From an uncultured Clostridia bacterium (GTDB taxonomy: Bacteria > Bacillota > Clostridia > Christensenellales > Borkfalkiaceae): a DNA stretch of 64,000 nt. The notes beneath the pieces are model-generated. The model worked only from the letters and a program-made list of their open reading frames with translations, was not told the origin of the DNA and searched no databases. Positions within the stretch are counted from its first letter, which is position 1. Each line of letters starts with the position of its first letter. Position numbers and translations under genes: made by a program. Positions 45,328 through 53,156 of this stretch are shown here, piece after piece. The stretch covers positions 1-64,000 of the forward strand of contig CANQET010000004.1 in NCBI GenBank assembly GCA_947595585.1, given 5' to 3'.

Positions 45328-45365
45328 TAAAAAAACAGTCCGCCATGACCTTTGGCGGACTGTCC
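45328..45365 (-). terminator. rplS terminator
   Basis: A perfect 10-bp stem, ACAGTCCGCC (45335-45344) with GGCGGACTGT (45354-45363), followed on the minus strand by seven T. Confidence 0.9.
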
Positions 45366-45374
45366 TTTTGCTTC

Positions 45375-45716
45375 TTACTTCTTCTCTTTGATCTTGGCGG
45401 CCTTACCCGTGAGCCCGCGAAGATAATACAGCTTCGCACGACGCACTTTTCCTGCCTTCACGAGCGTGACATACTTGATCCTCGGGGAATGCAGGGGGAA
45501 GCAGCGCTCCACGCCGACCCCGAACGAGAGGCGGCGGACGGTGAACGTCTCGCGGATGCCGCCGTTCTTCTTGGCGATGACCACACCTTCGAAGTTCTGT
45601 ACGCGCTCTTTGCCGCCTTCGATGATGCGGTAGCCCACGCGCACGGTATCGCCGACATTGAACTTGGGGGGATTTTCGAGCATCCCTTCGGCTTCGATCG
45701 CTTCGATGAGTCCCAT
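45375..45716 (-). CDS. rplS: 50S ribosomal protein L19
   Basis: 113 residues. The bases GGAGG that overlap an upstream in-frame ATG (45731) are better read as the ribosome site for the ATG at 45716, giving [11 protein letters not shown] and the family's usual length. L19 sits at the interface of the ribosomal subunits. Conserved stretches include [49 protein letters not shown] and [18 protein letters not shown]. It is a single-gene unit with its own promoter and terminator. Confidence 0.96.
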   Translation of the reverse strand: MGLIEAIEAEGMLENPPKFNVGDTVRVGYRIIEGGKERVQNFEGVVIAKKNGGIRETFTVRRLSFGVGVERCFPLHSPRIKYVTLVKAGKVRRAKLYYLRGLTGKAAKIKEKK

Positions 45717-45786
45717 GACTTTTACCTCCATATTTACGCGGCGTTCGTGCTCATAACGGCAGAGGACCGCCCGAAGTCAATTCACG

Positions 45787-45815
45787 ATTATATCCGAAAT
45801 CCCCAGAAAAGGCAA
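45787..45815 (-). promoter_or_regulatory. rplS promoter
   Basis: Minus-strand TTGCCT (45810-45815), 17-bp spacer, TATAAT (45787-45792). The 5' leader of about 60 bases has no obvious attenuator. Confidence 0.75.
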
Positions 45816-45867
45816 GCGCTTTTGCATGGGTTTGCGAAATTTTCCGCAAAAAAGTTGCCTCGTCCGC

Positions 45868-46089
45868 TTAAGAATCCCGCAGGCAAAGGATATACTCGGC
45901 GGAAAGGTCGAGTTCCTTGCATAGCCGTGCAAAAGTATCGAGCCGCGGAAGTTTCTTGGTCGTCGTGTATTGCGTCACCATTTCGGGCGACACGCCGATC
46001 CGCCGCGCGATCTCCACCGTAGTGAGACCGCTCGCCTTGAGTTCTTCCCGCAAACGCGCTTTGATCGCCTCTTCCATTGCTTCTTGCAT
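45868..46089 (-). CDS. XRE-type helix-turn-helix regulator
   Basis: About 73 residues from the ATG at 46089, which has GAGG upstream; a few codons of possible upstream extension exist. The helix-turn-helix reads TTVEIARRIGVSPEMVTQYTTTKKLPRLDTFARLCKELDL, a typical lambda-repressor/XRE fold (about residues 22-60). Such small proteins bind DNA as dimers, usually as repressors. It is divergently transcribed from the BspA-like lipoprotein gene, and two matching inverted repeats lie between them (46116-46130 and 46146-46160), so autoregulation plus control of the lipoprotein is likely. Confidence 0.85.
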   Translation of the reverse strand: MQEAMEEAIKARLREELKASGLTTVEIARRIGVSPEMVTQYTTTKKLPRLDTFARLCKELDLSAEYILCLRDS

Positions 46090-46112
46090 CACGATTGCCT
46101 CTTCCCTCAAAA

Positions 46113-46167
46113 AATATAACCTACAGTTAGCATTTTGCTTGACTTCTAACTATTGGTTAGTTATAAT
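46113..46167. promoter_or_regulatory. Divergent promoters with two CTAAC-N5-GTTAG operators
   Basis: Rightward: TTGACT (46139-46144), 17-bp spacer, TATAAT (46162-46167). The spacer contains a perfect inverted repeat CTAAC-TATTG-GTTAG (46146-46160). Leftward: a TATATT -10 box (46113-46118) is overlapped by a second copy, ATAAC-CTACA-GTTAG (46116-46130). The two centres are 30 bp apart, about three helical turns, which suits cooperative binding. Confidence 0.8.
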
Positions 46168-46190
46168 AAAAGGAAAAAGGAGGAACTATA

Positions 46191-48317
46191 ATGAAACCCC
46201 AAAAAATCTTTGCGATCGCGCTTGCATGCGCGGTCACATGCAGTCTGTTTTCTGCGTGCGGCGATAAACATGCGACCATAGACCCAGGGAAGCATACGCA
46301 CCGTTGGAGCGAATGGACCGTAACAAAGGCGCCGTCTTGCGAGACGGCGGGAGAAGAGCGGCGTGTCTGCAAAGACAACGCAGAGCATTTCGAGACGCGC
46401 CCCGTCGCCGCGCTCGGGCACAAATGGAGCAAGGAATGGACAAAGGACGAAACGACCCACTACCATGCTTGCGAAAGAGGCTGCGGACAGCGTTCCGATG
46501 AGGCGGAGCATTCCCTTCACGATCTCACGTGCGGCGTCTGCGGATATTCGCTTGCGTCCTCCGCGCTCACCTATGAACCGATCGAAGATGAGAGCGGCAA
46601 GACCGTCGCCTACGCCGTCTCGGGTTGGGCAGAAAGCGAAAAAGACCGCTCGCGCCTCGTCATACCGGCGAGCCATGAGAACAAGCCTGTAACTTCCGTC
46701 GGTACGCAAGCATTTTATGCCGAAGAAGATACGCCCGACACCACATTGGAAGAAGTCCTTCTCCCCTCTACCGTAATTGATATCGGCGAGAACGCCTTTA
46801 CCCATTGCCAAGCGCTGAATAAGATCGAACTTGAAAATATTGTGTCGATCCGAACGGCCGCCTTCTGGGATACGGCGGTCGCCGAGGCAGATCTTTCCGC
46901 CGCGACGCTCGTAGAGAGCTACGCATTTTACGGCGACGTTGCGCTCACCGACGTGACGCTCGGAGACGGTCTTTCGGAATTCGGGAAAAAGGCATTTTAC
47001 GGCACCTCGATCGAACGGCTATCCCTCGGGAAGGCGTTCTCCATGCAACTCGAAGATTTTCTCTCCATTACGCTATTCGACGATTCTCCCTTCCCCGCAA
47101 CGCTCGAGGAAATCTCCGTCTCTTCCGAAAATCCCCTCTATACCTGCAAGGGAAACGTTGTCTACGATAAAAATGTGTCCGAGATCCTATGCGTCCCGTT
47201 CTCGGCCAAGGGCAGCATCAAGATCGAAAACGGCGTCACGGCGATCGCCGGCACGCTCATGCAGTTCCGTCTGCATACCAACATCACTTCGCTCACGATC
47301 CCCTCGAGCGTGAGCGCGATCGATTCGGACTTCGATGCGGCGTTCTCGGACTGCGTCCGCCTTGCCGAGATCTTCAACGGAAGCGGGATCGATCTCCTCG
47401 CCGAGAAGCGGGGGGAAAACCTGTATGGGATCAATGATTGGACGGTCGTCCGCACCGATCTCAACGGAAAATCGATCCTCGCCCAAGATCAAGAAGGCTA
47501 CGTTTGGGCCACGGGCGACGAAACAAAACTCGTCGCCTATTTCGGAGACGAGACCGAACTTACTCTGCCTATGTCCCATGCGGGCGCACGGTATTCCATT
47601 TCGGGAAATGCTTTTTATCAGAGCAATTTGAAAAAGGCCGTCGTCTCGGGCGGAGTGCGCGAGATCGGCGAAAACAGTTTCCGCGAGAGCGCTTCCCTCA
47701 AAGAGGTCGTGCTCGAAGAGGGCGTAGAGACCATTGCAAAGAGTGCTTTTTACGCATGTGCGGAGCTTACGCGTCTCTCCCTTCCCTTGAGTCTGAAGTC
47801 GATGGGTACGGGCGCAGTCGCATTCTGCACGGCGTTGGAGAAGGTCATATACCCCGGGGACGTCTCTGATTTTGCCGCGATCCAATTTGCACATAGTCTG
47901 TGGCGTGCCAACGATACGCTTACCCTCGAGCTCGCGGGAACGCCGCTTCCCGAGACGATCGTCATCGAAAATGATATTGCGGGCGCGGCATTCGAACAAT
48001 GCCCTACCGTGAAAACGGTGATCCTGCGCGGCGTAAAAGTCATCGAGCAGAATGCCTTCGTCGATATGCCCAATCTCGAGCGCGTCGTCATGGGCAGAGA
48101 GATCGAAAATTTCCGCTATGCCTTTGATGTGGACGAGCTGCACGTCATCGATCTGTTTTTTGAGGGCAACGCGGATGAATGGGAGGCGATCCTCGCACAA
48201 CACAACAACCGCTTCACCGCCGATGCGTTTACGGTCTACTTCTATGCGAACGACCCGCCCGCAGGATCGGGACAGTATTGGCACTACGCAGAAGACCTTC
48301 CCGTAAAATGGGAATGA
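46191..48317 (+). CDS. BspA-like leucine-rich-repeat lipoprotein
   Basis: 708 residues. Type II signal peptide with lipobox SLFSAC (Cys about 23). A segment rich in His, Trp and Cys (about 35-125) follows, with HTHRWSEWT, CETAGEERRVCKD and ALGHKWSKEWT, a module common in Clostridial surface proteins. The rest is BspA-type leucine-rich repeats (for example LEEVLLPSTVIDIGENAFTHC and LKEVVLEEGVETIAKSAFYAC), which mediate adhesion in other species. A strong AGGAGG ribosome site lies before the ATG. It is controlled from the operator region shared with the XRE regulator and ends at a terminator. Confidence 0.87.
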   Translation: MKPQKIFAIALACAVTCSLFSACGDKHATIDPGKHTHRWSEWTVTKAPSCETAGEERRVCKDNAEHFETRPVAALGHKWSKEWTKDETTHYHACERGCGQRSDEAEHSLHDLTCGVCGYSLASSALTYEPIEDESGKTVAYAVSGWAESEKDRSRLVIPASHENKPVTSVGTQAFYAEEDTPDTTLEEVLLPSTVIDIGENAFTHCQALNKIELENIVSIRTAAFWDTAVAEADLSAATLVESYAFYGDVALTDVTLGDGLSEFGKKAFYGTSIERLSLGKAFSMQLEDFLSITLFDDSPFPATLEEISVSSENPLYTCKGNVVYDKNVSEILCVPFSAKGSIKIENGVTAIAGTLMQFRLHTNITSLTIPSSVSAIDSDFDAAFSDCVRLAEIFNGSGIDLLAEKRGENLYGINDWTVVRTDLNGKSILAQDQEGYVWATGDETKLVAYFGDETELTLPMSHAGARYSISGNAFYQSNLKKAVVSGGVREIGENSFRESASLKEVVLEEGVETIAKSAFYACAELTRLSLPLSLKSMGTGAVAFCTALEKVIYPGDVSDFAAIQFAHSLWRANDTLTLELAGTPLPETIVIENDIAGAAFEQCPTVKTVILRGVKVIEQNAFVDMPNLERVVMGREIENFRYAFDVDELHVIDLFFEGNADEWEAILAQHNNRFTADAFTVYFYANDPPAGSGQYWHYAEDLPVKWE

Positions 48318-48320
48318 CCC

Positions 48321-48350
48321 AAAAGCCGCACCCGATGGTGCGGCTTTTTT
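48321..48350. terminator. Convergent terminator
   Basis: A perfect 12-bp stem AAAAGCCGCACC (48321-48332) with GGTGCGGCTTTT (48337-48348), loop CGAT, and T-runs on both strands. Serves the BspA-like gene and the vanW gene. Confidence 0.92.
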
Positions 48351-48366
48351 GCGGCGTTTTTTCTAC

Positions 48367-49617
48367 TCATGTATCTATTTTCTGCGCTTGGGGCGGGGCT
48401 TCCCCCTCCCGATCTTCTCCCATGGCGGGCGGGGCGTGCTCCTCGATGCCCTGCACGCAGGCATAGGTATCCCGCCGTATGCGGATGCGCGCACACTCCC
48501 GCTCCCCCTCATAGACGACGAGGAAGCTCTCGCTCGCAAGTCCCTTCTGCTCCTGCCGCAAGATGCGGTTTTCGCTGCCCTCCACGATCTTCTTGGGCGG
48601 CGGCTCGAGGGTGAAGAGCACCTCGGAGACGACTTCATACCGCTTGCCCGTGGGCAGTCCGTAAATTTCAAACGTCACCCGCCCCTCCTCGGCCCTTCCG
48701 AGCAAATAGACGGGGTACCTATGTGGATTTTTGAACTTCAGATCGCTGTATTCGGAGACCATTGCGTCCTGCGAGGGGGCGACGTACCCCACCGAGAGCG
48801 AATGCGGATGGCTCTCGACGATCTCCATTCCCGCCCGCAATGCGGCCCCGAAGAGGGTGGTACTCGCCTGGCACACGCCCCCGCCGATCCCCTGCACATA
48901 GGCCCCCTCCGAGATGACCGCGGCGACCGCAAACCCGTTTTCCGCCGTGCGCTTCCCCACGATCTCGTTGAAGGAAAGCTCCTCCCCGGGGCCGACGGCC
49001 GTCCCCGAGATGCGCTCGGTCGCAAGGGCGATATTGTGGCTCCGCGGCAGATTTTTGGCGCTGTAGCGGGTGGAAAAGGAAGCAAGAAGGCGGGTCCTTT
49101 CCCGCAGAACTTCCTCGGTGACGGCGGGCGCATAGGCCCTGCAGGGAAGCTCGATCGCCCCGCCGCCCGCTTGCACCGCCGCCGTCGCACGGCGAACGGC
49201 CTCCGAGTAGTCGCATGCGATGCCCTCCCGCCCCGCCGTATACGTAAACCCCTCCCGCGAAAAGCCGAGCACGGCGTCCTCCGCCGCCCGCGCGTTGTCT
49301 TCACAGAGCGAAGCGAGCGCCGCTTCGAGCTCGGCCCATTGCGTCCGCACGCGCGTATGATAGGCCTCGCCCCGCCTTGCACGGCGCAAAAGGGCGGGGA
49401 CGTCATCTTGAAATTCGAGGAAATACTCCGCTTCGCCCGAGGGCGTCTTCACGGTGAGGACGCACTCCTTTTGGATCTTGCTTCGGACCACGCGCACGGC
49501 CTCTTCGCGGGGCAGCCCGCCCACGGGAAGACCATCCACCGTGACGCCTGCGGGCACCCGCGCTCCGCCCAAAAAAAAGCTCCCCGCAAGGAGGAGCGAT
49601 CGTATCTTCTTATTCAT
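48367..49617 (-). CDS. VanW-family exported protein
   Basis: 416 residues. A short N-terminal hydrophobic signal is followed by a region resembling a putative peptidoglycan-binding domain (VTVDGLPVGGLPREEAV, about 24-125) and a VanW domain (about 195-340) with SFNEIVGKRTAENGF and the signature GGGVCQASTTLFGAAL, then HSLSVGYV. VanW proteins are linked to cell-wall and glycopeptide-resistance loci, but their biochemical role is not established. The C-terminal 70 residues resemble a G5-like extension. The gene overlaps the PHP gene upstream by 4 bases (ATGA). Confidence 0.87.
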   Translation of the reverse strand: MNKKIRSLLLAGSFFLGGARVPAGVTVDGLPVGGLPREEAVRVVRSKIQKECVLTVKTPSGEAEYFLEFQDDVPALLRRARRGEAYHTRVRTQWAELEAALASLCEDNARAAEDAVLGFSREGFTYTAGREGIACDYSEAVRRATAAVQAGGGAIELPCRAYAPAVTEEVLRERTRLLASFSTRYSAKNLPRSHNIALATERISGTAVGPGEELSFNEIVGKRTAENGFAVAAVISEGAYVQGIGGGVCQASTTLFGAALRAGMEIVESHPHSLSVGYVAPSQDAMVSEYSDLKFKNPHRYPVYLLGRAEEGRVTFEIYGLPTGKRYEVVSEVLFTLEPPPKKIVEGSENRILRQEQKGLASESFLVVYEGERECARIRIRRDTYACVQGIEEHAPPAMGEDREGEAPPQAQKIDT

Positions 49618-50519
49618 ATGCTCCCCTCGAGCGAGAGGAGCAGTTCGGCGATCTCATCCGCATCGAACGCGGGATAGCCGATCCTTCGCGCAGTGCCGTC
49701 GGCGTGGAAATCCGAGCCGCCCGTAACAAACAGCCCGTGCGCCCGCGCAAAGCCCGAGAGCTCCTCCGTCTCCTCCGCAGTATGCGTCGGATGAAAGCAT
49801 TCTATGCCGTCGAGGCCTTCGTCCGCGAGTTGTTCCATGAGCGCATTGCGTGCCCCCGCGTAGCGTTTTTTGACGGCGCGGCGCTCCTCTTCCCCAAAAG
49901 AATGATAGCATTCCCCGACTTCTTGGGGCAGGAGCAGAATCTGGGCGGGATGGGCGAGCACGGCCTTTCCGCCCATGGCGTGGATGATACGCAGGGCGTC
50001 GGAAGGGGTAGGGCGGCAAATTTCCGAAAACGCGGGCCGCCCGGGGGCAAAATAGGCGCGATAGAGTTCGCCGACGTCCGCATTCCGAAGGGCGGCATAC
50101 GTCCGAACGACGTGCATGGTATGCAGCGGGGCGTCCGCACGCGCCTGCCGCGCTTCGACGTCCGCAAGCGTCACATGCATCGAAAAACAGGCATTTGCCT
50201 TGCGGATCGCGTCCTCCGCACGCAGTTTTGCACCATCGATACGCTCACGCAGGAATTCAAAGTAGGCCTCCCCCTCTCTGCAGCCGTAGCCGAGCATATG
50301 CACTTTGGCGCCGCCGAGATAGGCGGATACCTCGATCCCCCGCACGAAATGCAGCCCGAGCCTCTTCGCTTCGGCGCTTGCCTCGGCGTTTCCGCCCATA
50401 TTATCGTGGTCGGTGAGCGAAAAAAGACTAAGGCCCCCCGCCTTTATGCGTTCCGCGAGCGCCGCGGGCGGCAAAAGTCCGTCGGAACAGACCGAATGCA
50501 TATGAAGATCCGCTCTCAT
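49614..50519 (-). CDS. PHP-domain phosphoesterase (RNase AM/YciV-like)
   Basis: About 301 residues from the ATG at 50519; upstream in-frame sequence belongs to recF shadow. The metal-binding motifs DLHMHSVCSDG (about 4-14), LTDHDNMGG, RGIEVSA, AHPAQ and GGSDFHADG mark a PHP-fold phosphatase acting on 3',5'-nucleoside bisphosphates or 5' RNA ends. It would act in the cytosol in RNA turnover or sulfur-nucleotide clearing. It lies between recF and vanW, overlapping the latter by 4 bases. Confidence 0.9.
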   Translation of the reverse strand: MRADLHMHSVCSDGLLPPAALAERIKAGGLSLFSLTDHDNMGGNAEASAEAKRLGLHFVRGIEVSAYLGGAKVHMLGYGCREGEAYFEFLRERIDGAKLRAEDAIRKANACFSMHVTLADVEARQARADAPLHTMHVVRTYAALRNADVGELYRAYFAPGRPAFSEICRPTPSDALRIIHAMGGKAVLAHPAQILLLPQEVGECYHSFGEEERRAVKKRYAGARNALMEQLADEGLDGIECFHPTHTAEETEELSGFARAHGLFVTGGSDFHADGTARRIGYPAFDADEIAELLLSLEGSI

Positions 50520-50541
50520 GCTTTTCCTCCGAAATCTTCCC

Positions 50542-51642
50542 TCATGTATGATTTTCCGTGCCGATGATCTTCCCCGCGCGGATCCTGATCTTGTTGCAGT
50601 CGGCGCCGTAGAGCACCCGCTCGGCATGCGTACACGTGAGGATGCACTGCACCCCCTCGATGCGGGAGAGCAGCTTCTTGCGGCGGGAGAGATCAAGCTC
50701 GCTCATCACGTCGTCGAGGATGAGGACGGGCGTCTCCCCCGAGAGCACTTTGAAGATCTCCACCTCGGCGAGCTTCATGGAGAGCGCCGCCGTACGCGCC
50801 TGCCCCTGCGAGGAAAACCCGCGGGCGTCGGCGCCGTTCAGAAGGATGCGGATGTCGTCCCGATGGGGGCCTACCGTCGTAAATCCCAGCCGAAGGTCCC
50901 GCTCGCGGCTCTCTTCGAACTCCCGCTTCAGGCGCTCGGCGATCTCGGCTTCCTCCCCTTTATAGACGCGGTCGGGCGCAAGAGAGAGCTCCTCGGCGCC
51001 GTCGGTGAGGAAGGCGTGTGCCTCGGCGGCACGGGGAGAGAGTTCGGCGAGGTATTCCCTCCGCTTGGCCGCGATCCGTGCGGCATAGGCGGCGAGCTGA
51101 TCGTCCCACACGGGCAGCGTCTCCAAAATGAGGGAGGCATCCCGCTCTTTCAAAAGACGGTTGCGCTGTTCGAGGATGCGCGTATAGCGGAGAAGGGCCG
51201 TGCAATACTCGCGGGACGTCTGCGAGATCGAGAGGTTCAGAAAGCGCCTGCGCTCATCTGGGCCGTCCTGGATGAGGCGGAGTTCCCCGGGGGAGAAGAA
51301 GACGCTCCGCATGTTGCCGAGGAAGTCCACCGTGCGCGAGACGCGGTTGCCGTTGAGATAGAGCTCGCGGCGGCTCTCGAAGATCCTCGCCTCGAGAAGA
51401 ACGCTCCCGTAGCGGGTCTCGGTCTCGGCCCGTACGCGGGCAAAGTCCGCCCCCGTGCGGATGAGCTGGCGGTCATGGCGGATGCGCAGCGAGGCCCCCG
51501 TACACAGGTAGAATACGGCCTCGGCGCAATTCGTCTTGCCCTGTGCGTTTTTTCCCGTGAGGATATTGAGCCCGTCTGCGAAACAGAACGTCTCTTTCTC
51601 GTAATTTCTGAAATTTTCCAGCTCCAATTTTTTTACGCGCAT
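50542..51642 (-). CDS. recF: DNA replication and repair protein RecF
   Basis: 366 residues. SMC-like ATPase that loads RecA at gapped DNA. It has the N-terminal LENFRNY motif, Walker A GKNAQGKTN (about 30-38), the signature SSQGQARTAALSMKLAE and Walker B PVLILDDVMSELD. In most bacteria recF follows dnaN downstream of dnaA, but here recF is transcribed divergently from dnaA, with 128 bases between starts and no dnaN. The ribosome site is weak. Confidence 0.96.
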   Translation of the reverse strand: MRVKKLELENFRNYEKETFCFADGLNILTGKNAQGKTNCAEAVFYLCTGASLRIRHDRQLIRTGADFARVRAETETRYGSVLLEARIFESRRELYLNGNRVSRTVDFLGNMRSVFFSPGELRLIQDGPDERRRFLNLSISQTSREYCTALLRYTRILEQRNRLLKERDASLILETLPVWDDQLAAYAARIAAKRREYLAELSPRAAEAHAFLTDGAEELSLAPDRVYKGEEAEIAERLKREFEESRERDLRLGFTTVGPHRDDIRILLNGADARGFSSQGQARTAALSMKLAEVEIFKVLSGETPVLILDDVMSELDLSRRKKLLSRIEGVQCILTCTHAERVLYGADCNKIRIRAGKIIGTENHT

Positions 51643-51655
51643 ACGCCAAAATCAC

Positions 51656-51684
51656 TTTCTTTTCCGAGGGAATTGTGGTACAAT
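51656..51684 (+). promoter_or_regulatory. Likely dnaA promoter
   Basis: TACAAT (51679-51684) with an extended -10 TGG and a weak TTTCTT -35 (51656-51661), 17-bp spacer. No DnaA box (TTATCCACA-like) was found in the recF-dnaA gap. Confidence 0.55.
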
Positions 51685-51770
51685 GAAAAGGCAAGCGAGC
51701 CGCACTACTACGGGTATTATAGCAAATTTGCGCGAAAAGAGAAAGCGTTTGCACACAAAAAGAGGAAAAA

Positions 51771-53114
51771 ATGGCTGAAAAACCGCAATTCGAAGTATTA
51801 TGGGAGAAAATCAAGGAGCGTGCGGAGAAACTTCTCACGGCGATCACCTTCACGACCTATTTCGAGCCGCTCGTACCCGTAGACGTCATCAATAAGAAGC
51901 TCATCCTCCGTGCCCCCGGGGAGACGGCGGCGGGCGTCGTCATGCGCAATGCCGATAAGCTCCGCGAGGCCATCCTCACGGCGGATATGGGGCTCAACGA
52001 CTTCGTCGTCTTTGTCGAAGGGAGCGATACCTACCCCCTCGATGAAGATGAGCTCGAGGCCGATGAAGAGAGCTATGTGCAGACGGACAAGCGCTTCACC
52101 TTCGATTCCTTCGTCGTCGGCACCTCCAATAAATTCGTCTATGCGGCGGCGAAATCCGTCGCGATGGCGCCCGGGGAGAACTTTAACCCCCTCTATATCT
52201 ACGGCGGGACGGGCCTCGGGAAGACCCACCTTCTGCAGGCGATCGCCAATGAGCTCGCCGAAAAGAAGCCTGCCCTCAAAGTCCGCTATACGACGAGCGA
52301 GAAATTCCTCAACGAATATGTCGACAGCCTCTATTCGACGAAGAAGGGCGAGGGCAACGAAGCGCGTTTCCGCAACCGCTACCGCAATGTCGACGTGCTC
52401 CTCATCGACGATATCCAATTCTGGGCGGGAAAGCGCGGCGTGCAGGAGGCCTTCTTCCACACCTTCAACGAGCTCTTCGCGCAGAACAAGCAGATCGTCA
52501 TCACGTCCGACTGCCCCGCAAAGGATCTCACGACCCTCGAGGAGCGCCTTCGCACCCGCTTCGAGGGAGGCCTCATCGCCGATATCCAACCCCCCGATCT
52601 CGAGACGAAGGTCGCGATCTTAAAGCGCAAGGCCCTCGAGAAGAAGTTCGTATTGCCCGACGACGTCGTCGCCTTCCTCGTGAAGAACACCGATAACAAC
52701 GTGCGTACCCTCGAGGGGCGGCTCAACACCGTGATCTTCGCGAGCAAGCTCCACGAGGAGCCCATCAGCCTGCAACTCGCCGCAACGGCGCTGCAGGAGG
52801 CCATCAGCACCGAGGAGCAGGAGGCGGTCACGCCCGAGGCGATCGTGCGGGCGACGTGCGCATACTTTTCGGTCACGAAGGAGGCCCTCCTCGGCAAAAA
52901 CAAGCGTGCCGAACTCGTGCGGGCAAGGCAGATCTGCACCTACCTCATGTGCGATATGCTCGCCCTGCCCCTCGTCAACATCGGGCAGGAGATGGGCGGA
53001 AGAGACCATGCGACGATCATCTATTCGCGCAACAAGGTCGCCGAGCTCATGCAGGTCAACGCCTCCATCGCCAAAGAGGTCAACGATATCAAGAGCGTCG
53101 TTTTGAAACAGTAG
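51771..53114 (+). CDS. dnaA: Chromosomal replication initiator DnaA
   Basis: 447 residues. Domain I (about 1-75) with FEVLWEKIKERAE, a short acidic linker (about 90-105), an AAA+ domain with Walker A YGGTGLGKTHLL (about 145-156) and Walker B LLIDDIQFWAGK, and the C-terminal DNA-binding domain with GGRDHATIIYSRNKV. It binds DnaA boxes and opens the origin. A terminator follows, then mnmG. Its neighbours recF (divergent) and mnmG suggest this is a relocated or rearranged origin-type locus. Confidence 0.97.
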   Translation: MAEKPQFEVLWEKIKERAEKLLTAITFTTYFEPLVPVDVINKKLILRAPGETAAGVVMRNADKLREAILTADMGLNDFVVFVEGSDTYPLDEDELEADEESYVQTDKRFTFDSFVVGTSNKFVYAAAKSVAMAPGENFNPLYIYGGTGLGKTHLLQAIANELAEKKPALKVRYTTSEKFLNEYVDSLYSTKKGEGNEARFRNRYRNVDVLLIDDIQFWAGKRGVQEAFFHTFNELFAQNKQIVITSDCPAKDLTTLEERLRTRFEGGLIADIQPPDLETKVAILKRKALEKKFVLPDDVVAFLVKNTDNNVRTLEGRLNTVIFASKLHEEPISLQLAATALQEAISTEEQEAVTPEAIVRATCAYFSVTKEALLGKNKRAELVRARQICTYLMCDMLALPLVNIGQEMGGRDHATIIYSRNKVAELMQVNASIAKEVNDIKSVVLKQ

Positions 53115-53120
53115 AACGTA

Positions 53121-53148
53121 CCCCCTCCCGTTCCGCGGAGGGGGTTTT
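53121..53148 (+). terminator. dnaA terminator
   Basis: A perfect 8-bp stem CCCCCTCC (53121-53128) with GGAGGGGG (53137-53144), then TTTT. Part of the right arm may also serve as the mnmG ribosome site. Confidence 0.8.
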
Positions 53149-53156
53149 CAGAGCAT

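Noticed and set aside
45717-45731. A five-codon longer start for rplS
   Set aside because: Those codons contain the GGAGG ribosome site for the ATG at 45716, and L19 proteins normally start there.
51643-51770. A replication origin between recF and dnaA
   Set aside because: No DnaA-box cluster or AT-rich unwinding element was found in the 128-base gap.
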